Part shown: in pieces, positions 46,040-56,224 of the stretch
How the letters are laid out: every line of letters begins with the position of its first letter
Position numbering within the stretch: position 1 is the stretch's first letter
From: Lachnospiraceae bacterium
GTDB lineage: Bacteria > Bacillota > Clostridia > Lachnospirales > Lachnospiraceae
Direction of reading: 5' to 3'
Assembly (NCBI GenBank): GCA_021202635.1
Contig: JAJQCQ010000080.1
Span: forward strand, 52,609-116,608
Length of the DNA stretch: 64,000 bases
Translations under genes and position numbers: made by a program
The notes under the pieces: generated by a model
What the model saw: only the letters and a program-made list of their open reading frames with translations
What the model was told of the DNA's origin: nothing
Databases searched by the model: none

Positions 46040-46591
46040 GTCTGATTCCTCCTGACCAACCCCGCTGCAATCATCAAACGCGAATCCATTTCCAGTTCCA
46101 ACGTATGTGCGTGAAAAAACTGCCTGTAAAGCATGGCAGTTTCATTATTTGTGTGTTTGTAGCAGAAAAACATTTGTATACCACGGAGGGAATCTTACCA
46201 CACTTTACAGGGCATTGCAAGTAGAATTTCTTTTATCTATTTTACACGAGCAGAAAGTTCTTGCGGAAAAATTCCGGTATTTTTATTGCGAAGAGTGTTT
46301 ATTCCTTATCGCTACCGTGACTGAAATCATTTTTTAGGGATTCATCTGTATGATATTGTTCGTTTATTCAGTCATAATTTATTTTTTATATATATTATAT
46401 ATCTACCTAATTACAACATTTTTAATATTATTAATAATATTATTGACATATTTATCTTTTTATGATATTGTATCTTCACTATCTAATAAGAGCCGTCAGA
46501 TGCTCACCCAGCGATTATGACGATGAAGCTACATACTCGATCGGGGACTTTTCATTTTTCGCATTACATGTTAAAATCAGGAGGAAAACAT
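46040..46591. other. AT-rich intergenic region with promoter
   Basis: This 552-base gap between the divergent ACT gene and the Rpn gene is very AT-rich around 46370-46470. It includes TTGACA-17-TATTGT (46443-46471, plus strand), a likely promoter of the Rpn gene. No convincing gene was seen. Confidence 0.55.
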
Positions 46592-47512
46592 ATGGCAGAA
46601 AAAGATATCACAGAGAAACTACTGGAAGATTATCCAGATGTCTTTGCCGACATCGTAAATGTCCTTATTTACAATGGCAAAGACACCGTGAAAGCAGATG
46701 ACCTTGAAATGTGCGGTACGCTAAGCCAGTATAAAGCTGCAACTTCCATTCACGGACAAGACCGGGACGTCGCTAAGTATTGGACAAAAGGGCAGGTGCG
46801 CATCGGCCTGCTTGGTCTTGAAAACCAATCGTCGCGGGATCCTGACATTGCACTGCGCGTGATTGGCTATGACGGTGCGGCCTATCGCGACGAATTAAAG
46901 CAAGGAGACACCAGGTATCCCGTCGTGACCCTCGTCCTGTACTTCGGGACAGACCATCACTGGGGGCAGAAGTCACGCAGTCTTTACAGTGTGGTCGGAG
47001 CACCGGATGAGGAACTGAGACGATATATCAACGACTACAAAGCAAATATATTTGAAATCGCCTGGCTTGACGATGAGACAGTTGCAAAGTTTAAGAGCGA
47101 CTTTCGAATCGTCGCAGATTATTTTGTACAGATGCGTAAAAACCACAAATACATTCCTTCTGTACAAGAAATGAAACACGTAGAGGATGTACTGAATCTT
47201 TTGTCTGCGGTATCTGGAGATCAAAGATTCCAGATTTCGCAAAACGAACCTGAAGAAAGGAAGATATCAAAAATGGAAGACTGGTTAACAAAAGCATTGG
47301 ACAAAGCAACTGAGAAAGGTATTGAGAAAGGTATTGAGAAAGGTATTGAGAAAGGTATGCAGACAGGCCTTGAAAAATTTGTAAAATGTGTTGAATCCCT
47401 TATGAAAAATGAAGGTTACTCAAAGGAACGTGCATGCAAGGTTCTGGATTCTACCGTAGACGAATACGAAAAAGCAAAAAAACTTCTGGCGGAAGCCGCT
47501 ATCGTTGTCTGA
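46592..47512 (+). CDS. Rpn family recombination-promoting nuclease/putative transposase
   Basis: The 306-residue protein belongs to the Rpn (YhgA-like, PD-(D/E)XK) group, whose E. coli members cleave DNA and promote RecA-independent recombination. Visible core features are IGLLGLENQSSRDPDIALRVIGYDG (about residues 72-96) and VVTLVLYFG. Three to four copies of EKGI (about 240-253) form a coil-like repeat near the C terminus. The ATG at 46592 follows AGGAGG; the longer frame has no ribosome-binding site. Confidence 0.8.
   Translation: MAEKDITEKLLEDYPDVFADIVNVLIYNGKDTVKADDLEMCGTLSQYKAATSIHGQDRDVAKYWTKGQVRIGLLGLENQSSRDPDIALRVIGYDGAAYRDELKQGDTRYPVVTLVLYFGTDHHWGQKSRSLYSVVGAPDEELRRYINDYKANIFEIAWLDDETVAKFKSDFRIVADYFVQMRKNHKYIPSVQEMKHVEDVLNLLSAVSGDQRFQISQNEPEERKISKMEDWLTKALDKATEKGIEKGIEKGIEKGMQTGLEKFVKCVESLMKNEGYSKERACKVLDSTVDEYEKAKKLLAEAAIVV
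47312..47360 (+). repeat. 12-bp tandem repeat in the Rpn gene
   Basis: The unit GAGAAAGGTATT (encoding EKGI) is repeated four times nearly perfectly, the last copy changed to GAGAAAGGTATG. Confidence 0.9.
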
Positions 47513-47615
47513 TTAATAAATCGCATCAAACGCAGGCACCCGATACGTGAATTACGTACCGGGTGCCTGTTCTCCGATCTTTTCTATTTTCCTGTCATTT
47601 ATCGTTATGTCTGCT

Positions 47616-48747
47616 TTACGCTTCCTGCTCCTGCGCTTTTCCGCCCAGGGACATCCATTTCAGATAGGAATTAATAAACGGATCAATCGCCCCGTCCATG
47701 ACGGCGTCCACATTCCCCGTCTCCTCCTCGGTGCGCAAATCCTTCACCATTTTATAAGGCTGCATGACATAGGAACGAATCTGGTTGCCCCAGCCGATCT
47801 CCTTGACCTCACCTCGGATGTCAGAGACCTTCTCCGCATTCTCCTGCTCCCGCAGAAGCAGCAGCTTGGTCTTTAACATCTGCATAGCCTTATCCTTATT
47901 CTGGAACTGAGAGCGCTCATTCTGGCAGGTCACCACGATACCGGTCGGCAGATGCGTGATCCGGATCGCGGAAGATGTCTTGTTGATATGCTGACCGCCT
48001 GCACCGCTGGAACGATACGTATCAATGCGCAGCTCATCCGGATTGATCTCCAGATCCACCTCCTGCTCCAGAACCGGCATAACGTCACAGCTCACAAACG
48101 AGGTCTGCCGCTTGCCCGCCGCGTTAAACGGAGAAATCCGCACCAGGCGGTGCACTCCCTTCTCCGCTTTCAGGTAGCCGTAGGCCCGCGCACCATTGAC
48201 CTGAAAGGTCACCGACTTGATCCCGGCTTCCTCACCGTCCAGATAGTCCAGGACTTCCAGCTGGAAGCCCTTTTTCTCCACCCAGCGCGTATACATACGG
48301 TACAGCATCGACGCCCAGTCACAGGACTCCGTGCCGCCCGCGCCCGCGTGCAGCGTCACAATCGCGTTATTCTCATCGTACTCGCCCGAAAGCAGAGTCT
48401 TGATGCGGATATCATCCAGTGTCTTCTGAAAATCGTCCAGTGTCTCCTGAATCTCCGGAAGCACAGACGCATCGTCTTCCTCGTAACCCATCTCGATCAG
48501 AAGCTCGATCTCCTCATACTGATCCTGCAGCTGCTTGTAAGTCGCCACATCCTCCTTGAGGCTCGCCAGCGTCTTCATGGTCTGCTGTGATTCCTCAGGC
48601 TTGTCCCAGAAATCCGGCTCCTCCATGCGGCGCTCCATCTCCTGAATCTGCTGCTCTTTGTTAACGAGGTTAAAGTGAATCCCTCACTTCCACTAATGGT
48701 TTTGTGTAGCTGTTTAAAATTGCTTTGAACTGGTCGAGTTCTACCAT
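47616..48747 (-). CDS. prfB: peptide chain release factor 2, with programmed +1 frameshift
   Basis: RF2 ends translation at UGA and UAA. The short 5' frame starts at the ATG at 48747 (MVELDQFKAILNSYTKPLVE) and ends at a TAA (48670-48672) in CTT-TAA-C. A +1 shift gives VRDSLNLVNKEQQIQEME and continues into the main frame, with SPFNAAGKRQTSF and the GGQHINKTSSAIRITHLPTG motif (GGQ). An internal AGGG lies 5 bases before CTT, like the Shine-Dalgarno-like stimulator. Total about 376 residues. The usual in-frame stop is UGA; here it is UAA. It lies next to secA, as in many Firmicutes. Confidence 0.95.
48670..48682 (-). promoter_or_regulatory. prfB recoding site (AGGG-5 nt-CTT-TAA-C)
   Basis: The minus strand reads AGGGATTCACTTTAAC. 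Low RF2 should slow stop decoding and favour a +1 slip on CTT, giving autoregulation. Confidence 0.85.
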
Positions 48748-48814
48748 TGTGTCACCTTCTTTCATACGTTTTCACCGCGCATGGGCGGCATAGGACTGCT
48801 TCGGACGTAACTTC

Positions 48815-51388
48815 TTACGCCTTCCGCCCGCAACATTGCTTATACTTCTTCCCGCTTCCGCAGGGACAGGGGTCGTTGGGGTAGATTTTTTCGGTCACGC
48901 GTTTTTTGGGGGCGCGGGGGCCGGAATCGTCTTTGTTGGTGCCGGTCACTTTGGCTACCTCTTCGCGCTCTACCTTCTGCTCTACCTTGATGTGATAGAG
49001 GAGACGGACGGTATCCTGCTGGATGCCGGCGGTCATCTCGTCGAACATCTCGTAGGCGCTCATCTTGTACTCAACCTTCGGATCACGCTGGCCGTAGGCC
49101 TGCAGGCCGATGCCCTGACGGAGCTGGTCCATATCGTCGATGTGGTCCATCCACTTGCGGTCGATGACGCGCAGGAGGATCACGCGCTCCATCTCGCGGA
49201 ATTTCTCGTTGTCGCCGACCTCCTGCTCTTTCGCCTCATACAGCTTCTCTGCCTCATCGTTCAGAGACTTTTTGAGCTCATCCTTTCCGGAAAGGCGGGA
49301 AACAGACTCTGCTGTGATCGGCTGGAAAGGAATGATGGGCTGAAGGATGGCGTTCAATTCATTCAGATCCCAATTTTCCTGATCGTTGTCGCTGCAGCTT
49401 CTGTCTACGGCGTTGCTGATGATGTCGGACACCATCTTCGTGATGGAGTCACGCATGCTCTCACCATCGAGCACACGGCGGCGTTCTTCGTAGATGATCT
49501 CGCGCTGCTCGTTGTTGACCTGGTCGTATTCGAGCAGGTTTTTACGGATGCCAAAGTTATTGCTCTCAATCTTCTTCTGTGCCTTCTCGATCGCGCTGGA
49601 GAGCATCTTGTGCTCGATCTGCTCACCCTCCTGTACGCCGAGAGATTTGAAGACGTTCATCATCTTCTCAGAGCCGAACAGGCGCATCAGATCATCTTCC
49701 AGAGAAATATAGAATCTGGATTCTCCCGGGTCGCCCTGCCGTCCGGAACGTCCGCGCAGCTGGTTGTCAATACGGCGGGACTCATGGCGCTCGGTACCGA
49801 TGATCTTCAGGCCGCCCGCGGCTTTGGCCTCCTCGTCCAGCTTGATATCCGTACCACGGCCTGCCATGTTCGTCGCGATCGTTACTGTGCCGTGCACACC
49901 GGCCTCCGCGACGATCTCCGCCTCCATCTCATGAAACTTTGCGTTCAGTACCTTGTGCTGGATACCCGCGCGCTTGAGCATATTGCTCAAAAGCTCAGAT
50001 ACCTCAATCGTAATCGTACCGACCAGCACCGGCTGTCCTTTTGCGTGTGCCTCCTTGACCGCCTCTACCACAGCCTGATATTTCTCTTTCTGGGTCATGT
50101 AAACCGCATCTTCGTAATCGATCCGCTGTACCGGGACATTCGTCGGAATCTCAATGACATCCATCCCATAGATATCGCGGAACTCCTCTTCCTCGGTCAG
50201 TGCGGTACCGGTCATGCCGGCCTTCTTCTCGTATTTATTGAAAAAGTTCTGGAAGGTAATCGTCGCCAGGGTCTTGCTCTCACGCTTCACCTTTACATGT
50301 TCCTTCGCCTCGATCGCCTGATGCAGGCCGTCCGAATAACGGCGCCCCGGCATGATACGGCCGGTAAACTCATCCACGATCAGCACCTGATCGTCCTTCA
50401 CCACATAATCCTGGTCGCGGAACATCAGATAATTCGCGCGCAGCGCCAGATCCACGTTGTGCTGGATCTCCAGATTTTCCGCGTCAGAGAAGTTGTCAAT
50501 CTTGAAGAACTTCTCAACCTTTTCAATGCCCTCCTGGGTCAGGGTGACCAGCTTATCCTTCTCATTGACAATAAAGTCCCCCGTCTCGGTAATCTCCTCC
50601 CCCATGATGGCAGTCATCTTCGTGACCTCGCCGCTCGCCTCACCTTTTACGAGCTGATGGGCCAGAATATCGCAGACCTCATAAAGCTTGGTCGATTTGC
50701 CGCTCTGCCCGGAAATAATCAGCGGCGTACGCGCCTCATCAATCAGAACCGAGTCGACCTCATCAATGATCGCGTAAACCAGACCCCGCTGCACCAACTG
50801 CTCCTTGTAGATGACCATGTTGTCACGCAGATAATCAAAGCCGTCTTCATTGTTCGTAATATAAGTGATGTCGCAGGCGTACTGCTCACGACGCTCATCG
50901 TTGTTCATCGAGTTCAGCACACAGCCGACGGTCAGTCCCAGGAAACGGTGTACCGCCCCCATCCACTCTGCGTCACGGCTGGCCAGATAATCGTTGACCG
51001 TGATGATATGCACACCCCGGCCGGTCAGCGCGTTCAGGTAGGCCGGACAGGTGGATACCAGTGTCTTGCCTTCACCGGTACGCATCTCCGCGATACGCCC
51101 CTGATGAAGGATAATACCGCCGATCAGCTGCACCCGGTAATGCTCCATACCCAGCACACGCCGCGCCGCCTCCCGCACCGTAGCGAATGCTTCCGGAAGC
51201 AGGTCGTCCAGCGTCTCGCCGTTCGCGTAGCGATCCTTATATTCCTGTGTCTTTGCCTGGAGCTGCTCATCCGTCAGCTCCATCATAGACGGGCGGAGGG
51301 CTTCGATCTTATCTACCAGCGGCTCAATGCGCTTCAGCTCATGCTCGCTGTGAGTCCCGAAAACCTTCTTAAAAAAATTAAATGCCAT
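48815..51388 (-). CDS. secA: protein translocase subunit SecA
   Basis: SecA is the ATPase that drives preproteins through SecYEG. The 857-residue product has the Walker [21 protein letters not shown] (about residues 102-121), [23 protein letters not shown] and GRGTDIKL in the helicase core. It ends with the zinc-binding [14 protein letters not shown] that contacts SecB or ribosomes. The ATG at 51388 ([11 protein letters not shown]) follows GGAG. A promoter lies upstream. Confidence 0.97.
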   Translation of the reverse strand: MAFNFFKKVFGTHSEHELKRIEPLVDKIEALRPSMMELTDEQLQAKTQEYKDRYANGETLDDLLPEAFATVREAARRVLGMEHYRVQLIGGIILHQGRIAEMRTGEGKTLVSTCPAYLNALTGRGVHIITVNDYLASRDAEWMGAVHRFLGLTVGCVLNSMNNDERREQYACDITYITNNEDGFDYLRDNMVIYKEQLVQRGLVYAIIDEVDSVLIDEARTPLIISGQSGKSTKLYEVCDILAHQLVKGEASGEVTKMTAIMGEEITETGDFIVNEKDKLVTLTQEGIEKVEKFFKIDNFSDAENLEIQHNVDLALRANYLMFRDQDYVVKDDQVLIVDEFTGRIMPGRRYSDGLHQAIEAKEHVKVKRESKTLATITFQNFFNKYEKKAGMTGTALTEEEEFRDIYGMDVIEIPTNVPVQRIDYEDAVYMTQKEKYQAVVEAVKEAHAKGQPVLVGTITIEVSELLSNMLKRAGIQHKVLNAKFHEMEAEIVAEAGVHGTVTIATNMAGRGTDIKLDEEAKAAGGLKIIGTERHESRRIDNQLRGRSGRQGDPGESRFYISLEDDLMRLFGSEKMMNVFKSLGVQEGEQIEHKMLSSAIEKAQKKIESNNFGIRKNLLEYDQVNNEQREIIYEERRRVLDGESMRDSITKMVSDIISNAVDRSCSDNDQENWDLNELNAILQPIIPFQPITAESVSRLSGKDELKKSLNDEAEKLYEAKEQEVGDNEKFREMERVILLRVIDRKWMDHIDDMDQLRQGIGLQAYGQRDPKVEYKMSAYEMFDEMTAGIQQDTVRLLYHIKVEQKVEREEVAKVTGTNKDDSGPRAPKKRVTEKIYPNDPCPCGSGKKYKQCCGRKA

Positions 51389-51476
51389 TGCAAATCTCCA
51401 ATCAATCGAAATCATTCAGTAACGAATACACGTCTTTCCCCGCCTGCAAAACGAAGGGGGATTTTTGACAGGCTAT

Positions 51477-51505
51477 ATTGTAGCACTTTATAAAGGAAAG
51501 AGCAA
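51477..51505 (-). promoter_or_regulatory. promoter of secA
   Basis: Minus-strand TTGCTC (51500-51505) and TACAAT (51477-51482) are separated by 17 bases. Confidence 0.6.
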
Positions 51506-51523
51506 GAAATAATGCATAGAAAA

Positions 51524-51559
51524 TCGTCCGGCCACGCCGCTGTGTACGTGGTCGGACGA
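51524..51559 (-). terminator. terminator of the esterase/LRR gene
   Basis: TCGTCCGGCCACG (51524-51536) pairs with CGTGGTCGGACGA (51547-51559), with one wobble, around a 10-base loop, and TTTT follows on the minus strand. Confidence 0.8.
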
Positions 51560-51585
51560 GAAACAAATGCAGAAAAGGGGGCACA

Positions 51586-54500
51586 CTACTCGACTGTGAT
51601 TGTGCTGCCCGCGCCTTTTGCTATAAAGAGCGTCCTGTATGCAGACACCATCGAGTTCGGCACGTGAAATACACAGGTGCTCTTAATATTTGTAAATGCT
51701 TTCTCCCCGACGGTCGAACTGGTCAGCTTCTTTGTCTTAAGTGTGACAGAGGCTAACTTTTTATCTCCATAAAATGCCTTTTTGCCGATCGTCTTCAGCT
51801 TTGCCGACTTGCTTACGACCGTTTTTAAGGCGGTGCATCCCTGGAACGCAGAGGCTTTGATCGTCTTCAACGCAGTAGAAGTCAGATTGACACAGGTAAT
51901 CTTCTTACAGCCATAAAACGCCTTTACGCCAATCGTCTTTACACTCGCCAGGGTAACTCTCCCGGAGGTGCCGCCTATGGTATTCAGCTTTGCACAGCCG
52001 TAGAAGGCCCCGCTTTTGACCGAGGTCGCAGCCTGAAGGCCCTTCACACTGGTCAGCTGTGTATCGCCATAGAATGCTTTGGAGTCTACCGTGGTAACCG
52101 CTGCACAGCCAGTGACCGTCTGCAATGACGTACACTTTGCAAAAGCCTTTTCCCCAATGACAGTGACGTTCGAACCGATCTTCACGCTGACCAGTTTTGT
52201 GTTCTTTTTAAATGCTCCGCTCCCAATGGCCGTCACCCTGTAAGTCACGCCGCCGGAGGTAACGGTAGCCGGAATGGTAACCGCAGTCACCGAAGAATCG
52301 GCCGCCCCGGTACAGGTCACAGTGGGGTTCGTTCCTGTTCCGGTTACCGTAAAATTAAGAGTTCCCGCGCTGTTCGTAAACGTGCTTCCCACCGCAGCAA
52401 AGTTGCCGGACGCAGCGTTCGTTTCCGTCTCCATATCCGTCTCGCTGCCGCTTTCTGCTGCTTCGCTCTCGGTGCTCCCGCTCTCTGAAGCTTCTGTCGT
52501 ACTGGTTTCACTGCTGCTGCTCGTGTGGCTGCCGGTAATGTTATTTGTACCGGAAGACGTACCTCCGGTCATACAGGTATTGATCCAGCTGATAAAGGAT
52601 GCGTCGCTGTCAGCCCCCGCACGCTCTGCTGTGGTATGTCCCTGCGCCCACAGCATGGAAAAATCGACATCCTTTACCGTTCCCGCCGCAACATCCTCCA
52701 GCAGAGACAGATAAAGATTCATCTCTACCGTCAGCGAAGTGTCACTCTGCGTAATACCGGTATTGATCCTCCAGTAGGACGCCGGTGTGGATGTTCCATA
52801 ACCGCTGTAATCCTGGCACAGATAATACATCGGATTATACATATTCTGGCGATACTGCGAAGAATAGTTCAAAAGACTGCTCGCCGTATAGCTTTCATAA
52901 TCACTCTGGTATGCCGTCGCGTAAGCATACACATCAGAGGCTGACACAGACGAATCAGCCGCTGCATACGTCGTGTAATTCGTCAGCAGCAGATTCGCCA
53001 TGATGGAGTCAAAATGCGCCCCCGCATTCAGGCCGTTGCCAAACACATAATTTTCCGCCTGTGTCTCTCCCAGGTCGTCAAAAGCCCCGACGTCCTTGGA
53101 GGCCTGTTTACTTCCATAGAGGACAAAATCCTCCACGCTGCTGATGCTGTACCAGTCTGTACTTTCATCATAGGTGATCCACGCACCATCCGAACCATAA
53201 TTCTCGTCCAGTGTAAGAAGATAAGCCGTCAACGCATCATCGGAATCTGAGGCCGTCTCGGCCGTCGTCGCTGCCCTGTCGCCGTCCGGCGGGGTTCCGC
53301 CCATATCACCGTCCGGCAGACTTCCATCCATATCTCCCCCCGGCGCGCTTCCACCCGACGTATTACCGCCTGGCGTACCTGAACTGGAGGAACTGCTGCT
53401 GTAAGTGAAATTCCCGCTGGAATCCGTATAGGAGTCAATAAAATCATTGAGCGAATACTCGATCTGCAGCAGCAGATATTCATAGTAGGAGCCTGTGATA
53501 TAGATGCCGTCACTGTCCTCATTTGTCAGAGAAAGCCGATTCCCGCTCTCATCTACCAGCGTCAGGCTGTTAATATACGCCGCAAACGCCTCGGACATGT
53601 CATCCGAAAGAAGGCTCGTCCATGTCCCATCCGCCCGTGTCCCAGAAGAAGAATACTGGCCCATCATCCACTCATATGCCTCATCCGCGTAATCCAGACT
53701 GGTAATCGGGCACCAGCACATAGACCCGCAGACGGCGTCACTGATAGTACTGGTGTAGGTATCCGTGCTCGCGTCATAGGTAATCCCTGCCGCACCGATC
53801 GCGTACAAATACGGATAATACAGCGCACTGTCGCCGGAAGCTCCCACTACAGCGCTCTGTGCCCCGCCGCCGCTGTGTCCAAAGGTAAAGATGCAATCCG
53901 TATTTCCGGGCAGAACAGACGCATTTGCCCGATAATAGCGGATCGCTGCCTTCAGGTCCGTCACGCCCCAGGGCGCTCCGCCATTCGTCGTATCTCTTCC
54001 GCGGCATCCCGCGTACAGATAGATAATTCCCGCACTCGTGTAGGTGGTCACCCCCGAAGAGAAACCGGTAGGCGCCGCCTGCGCCGAATATCCCGCAGTG
54101 TTTACCGGAATCACAATCGGAGCGGTCGCAGCCGTATAATTTCCTACCGTGTCCGTCGTAAAGCTTATCAGCGTGTAGGTACCGTCCCCATTGGAAGTCG
54201 TATTCATATAGGCCCCCGGCACATAGATCCCAAAGGTCTCATAAGCAGTATCATAAGGGTCATCACAATATACCACCCCGGTCTGATAATACACATCCGA
54301 GCTGGAATTGTACTGCCATGCGGAGCTGTCAAACGTCACGCTCTCACTTGCCACAAGGGCAGCCCAATCCTCCTCCGATATTCCGCTGGTCTCCTCCTCC
54401 GATATCTCGATCACAAACGCACTGTCCTCCGCTTCCGTCTCCGCGGTCTCGCCCGCTTCTGCGTCAGTCTCCGCATCTGTTTCCGTCATCGTCTCCGCAT

Positions 54501-54795
54501 CTGCCGCCGCGCCGGAAGCCTCTTCCTCTGCATCGATCACATCTACCGCCGCTTCCACTTCCGCAGCATCTGCCGCTTCTGTTACCGTCCCGGAAGCCTC
54601 TGCTTCTGTCACGGCCGCGGCTGCCTCTTCCTCAGCAGCATCCGCTTCGGCAGCCGCAGCCGTTTCTTCAACAACTACAGCCTCCGCTTCCTCCGCACTC
54701 GCATGACTCCCCGCCAGTGAAAAAGCTCCGGACCAGGAAGTAAAACCCATCACAACGGCCATGCCTGCGGCCATCCATGTCTTCCTACTTCTCAT
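51586..54795 (-). CDS. secreted tannase/feruloyl-esterase-like hydrolase with LRR_5 repeats
   Basis: The 1069-residue protein has a signal peptide (MRSRKTWMAAGMAVVMGFTS, cleavage after the SHASA region). An acidic Ala/Glu/Thr-rich linker covers about residues 35-145. An alpha/beta-hydrolase domain (about 160-720) follows, with GIYVPGAYMN, an oxyanion-like GCRGRD and the nucleophile elbow FGHSGGGAQSAVVGASG, resembling subtype A/B tannases. A Ser/Gly/Thr-rich linker and BspA-type leucine-rich repeats (FKKNTKLVSVKIGSNVTVIG, AFYGCKKITCVNL; about 850-1060) complete it. No LPxTG or anchor is seen. It is flanked by secA and rplT without shared function. Confidence 0.8.
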   Translation of the reverse strand: MRSRKTWMAAGMAVVMGFTSWSGAFSLAGSHASAEEAEAVVVEETAAAAEADAAEEEAAAAVTEAEASGTVTEAADAAEVEAAVDVIDAEEEASGAAADAETMTETDAETDAEAGETAETEAEDSAFVIEISEEETSGISEEDWAALVASESVTFDSSAWQYNSSSDVYYQTGVVYCDDPYDTAYETFGIYVPGAYMNTTSNGDGTYTLISFTTDTVGNYTAATAPIVIPVNTAGYSAQAAPTGFSSGVTTYTSAGIIYLYAGCRGRDTTNGGAPWGVTDLKAAIRYYRANASVLPGNTDCIFTFGHSGGGAQSAVVGASGDSALYYPYLYAIGAAGITYDASTDTYTSTISDAVCGSMCWCPITSLDYADEAYEWMMGQYSSSGTRADGTWTSLLSDDMSEAFAAYINSLTLVDESGNRLSLTNEDSDGIYITGSYYEYLLLQIEYSLNDFIDSYTDSSGNFTYSSSSSSSGTPGGNTSGGSAPGGDMDGSLPDGDMGGTPPDGDRAATTAETASDSDDALTAYLLTLDENYGSDGAWITYDESTDWYSISSVEDFVLYGSKQASKDVGAFDDLGETQAENYVFGNGLNAGAHFDSIMANLLLTNYTTYAAADSSVSASDVYAYATAYQSDYESYTASSLLNYSSQYRQNMYNPMYYLCQDYSGYGTSTPASYWRINTGITQSDTSLTVEMNLYLSLLEDVAAGTVKDVDFSMLWAQGHTTAERAGADSDASFISWINTCMTGGTSSGTNNITGSHTSSSSETSTTEASESGSTESEAAESGSETDMETETNAASGNFAAVGSTFTNSAGTLNFTVTGTGTNPTVTCTGAADSSVTAVTIPATVTSGGVTYRVTAIGSGAFKKNTKLVSVKIGSNVTVIGEKAFAKCTSLQTVTGCAAVTTVDSKAFYGDTQLTSVKGLQAATSVKSGAFYGCAKLNTIGGTSGRVTLASVKTIGVKAFYGCKKITCVNLTSTALKTIKASAFQGCTALKTVVSKSAKLKTIGKKAFYGDKKLASVTLKTKKLTSSTVGEKAFTNIKSTCVFHVPNSMVSAYRTLFIAKGAGSTITVE

Positions 54796-54937
54796 AATAC
54801 ACCTCCTAACAGATTGTAAAGTTACACATTTTTAAATATTGATACTCATATTTAATAAGTGATATATTCATTGTACTCGATTCCCTCTCATCTGTCAATG
54901 CATTTTTCCATTCGCAGGAGCATTTTTGTTCCTCCTA

Positions 54938-55002
54938 TTCGCCGCGCGGCCGCACCTGGCGTTAGCCAGAATATTCCTTGTGCGGCCGTGCGCACAAAAA
55001 AA
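54938..55002 (-). repeat. dispersed repeat family A, well-conserved copy
   Basis: CTGGCGTTAGCCAG (54956-54969) followed by AATATTCCTTG matches 36150-36174 exactly. On the minus strand it follows a T-run with GTGCGCACGG. Confidence 0.7.
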
Positions 55003-55036
55003 CACATCCCGTACGCCCGCGCGTATCCGGATGTGT
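54996..55036 (-). terminator. terminator of infC-rpmI-rplT
   Basis: ACACATCC (55002-55009) pairs with GGATGTGT (55029-55036), with inner pairing GTACGC/GCGTAT, and a T-run follows on the minus strand (54996-55002). Confidence 0.85.
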
Positions 55037-55087
55037 TTTTCTTTTCTATCTGCTATCTGTTTCTTCGCATTTCCGTCTCTTTTCAGC

Positions 55088-55444
55088 TTAAGCGACCTTC
55101 GTCTTCGCAAGCTCTGCCAGAGTCGCAAATCCTTCCGCATCGTTTACTGCCATATCAGCCAAAACCTTCCGATTCAGCTCTACACCGGCGAGCTTCAGTC
55201 CATACATAAACTTGCTGTAGGAAATGCCATTCAGACGAGCCGCCGCATTGATACGTGCGATCCACAGCTGACGGAACTGACGCTTCTTCTGCTTTCTGCC
55301 TGCGTAAGAAGTAGCCAGCGCACGCATAACGGACTGCTTCGCGATTCTATACTGTTTGGATCTGGCTCCTCTGTAACCCTTCGCCAGCTTTAAAACACGA
55401 TTGTGTTTTTTCCTTCTGTTCATTCCACCTTTAATTCTAGCCAT
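55088..55444 (-). CDS. rplT: 50S ribosomal protein L20
   Basis: The 118-residue protein begins [20 protein letters not shown] and has [18 protein letters not shown] and [17 protein letters not shown], all L20 hallmarks. L20 binds 23S rRNA early in assembly and represses its own operon through the leader. It is the last gene of infC-rpmI-rplT. Confidence 0.99.
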   Translation of the reverse strand: MARIKGGMNRRKKHNRVLKLAKGYRGARSKQYRIAKQSVMRALATSYAGRKQKKRQFRQLWIARINAAARLNGISYSKFMYGLKLAGVELNRKVLADMAVNDAEGFATLAELAKTKVA

Positions 55445-55495
55445 TTCTTAATTCCTCCTTCGACGTCCGGACATTCTCTCCATGTAAGCCGGCGA

Positions 55496-55693
55496 TTACA
55501 AATACGGTAAAATTTTCTTCATGTTGGAAGCATTCGTCACATCTGTGATGGTAGACTTCCGCAGATTTCTCTTTCTCTTGGTCGACTTCTTCGTTAAGAT
55601 ATGGCTCTTATAGGCTTTGTTTCTCTTCAACAGCCCAGTACCGGTCTTTTTAAAACGTTTCGCAGCAGCTCTGCTAGTCTTCATTTTTGGCAT
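55496..55693 (-). CDS. rpmI: 50S ribosomal protein L35
   Basis: The 65-residue basic protein begins [20 protein letters not shown] and ends with NMKKILPYL, typical of L35. It lies between infC and rplT. Confidence 0.99.
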   Translation of the reverse strand: MPKMKTSRAAAKRFKKTGTGLLKRNKAYKSHILTKKSTKRKRNLRKSTITDVTNASNMKKILPYL

Positions 55694-55709
55694 CGTGTAG
55701 TTCCTCCTT

Positions 55710-56219
55710 TTATGAACGTTTTTCCGTCAGAAACAGGGTGAGACTTCTCCCCTCCTGCTTAATCGGGCGGTCAATGGCCGCCACATCCTCCAGCTGCTTC
55801 GCAAAATCTTCCAGGATAAAGCGATTCGCCTGCATGTGAGCCATCTCCCTTCCGCGGAAGCGCAAGGTGACCTTTACTTTGTTTCCCTTTGTAATGAATT
55901 TGCGGGCATTCGTTATCTTTGTATTCACATCATTCTCGTCAATGTTCGGTGATAATCGAATCTCTTTGACCTCAACCGTCTTTTGTTTTCTCCTGGCCTC
56001 TTTTTCCTTCCTGGCCATCTCATAACGGTACTTCCCGTAGTCGATGATCTTGCACACCGGCGGCTTCGCCGTGGGAGCAATCTTCACAAGGTCAAGCTCA
56101 GCCTCCCTGGCCAGCTTCTGCGCCTCTTTCGCGGACATAATCCCCAGCTGTTCGCCATGCTCACCGATCAAGCGGACTTCCCGGTCTCTGATTTGTTCGT
56201 TAATCATTAAATCGCTAAT
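55710..56219 (-). CDS. infC: translation initiation factor IF-3 (ATT start)
   Basis: IF3 prevents subunit joining and proofreads start codons. The product is 169 residues, with [20 protein letters not shown] at the N terminus, a linker of basic residues ([16 protein letters not shown]) and the C-domain [14 protein letters not shown]. The best start is ATT at 56219: GGAGG lies 9 bases before it, while the first ATG (MINEQ) is too far away. AUU starts are a known feature of infC and give autoregulation, since IF3 rejects rare starts. Confidence 0.95.
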   Translation of the reverse strand: MSDLMINEQIRDREVRLIGEHGEQLGIMSAKEAQKLAREAELDLVKIAPTAKPPVCKIIDYGKYRYEMARKEKEARRKQKTVEVKEIRLSPNIDENDVNTKITNARKFITKGNKVKVTLRFRGREMAHMQANRFILEDFAKQLEDVAAIDRPIKQEGRSLTLFLTEKRS

Positions 56220-56224
56220 CTTCG

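Larger units (their letters stand above)
54796..55087. other. intergenic region between the esterase/LRR gene and rplT
   Basis: The gap holds the family A repeat (54938-55002) and the rplT terminator (55002-55036). The AT-rich part at 54820-54890 probably contains the esterase promoter on the minus strand, but no clear boxes were identified. Confidence 0.4.

Noticed and set aside
47312..47360. CRISPR-like or regulatory repeat
   Set aside because: The 12-bp units are in frame and encode EKGI in the Rpn protein without spacers.
48836..51493. An 885-codon open frame on the plus strand opposite secA
   Set aside because: It is the reverse shadow of secA: no ribosome-binding site and no recognisable motif, while secA is unmistakable.
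54308..54743. Plus-strand frames rich in Ser/Ala or Pro opposite the esterase gene
   Set aside because: They are shadows of the acidic Ala/Glu/Thr linker on the minus strand.
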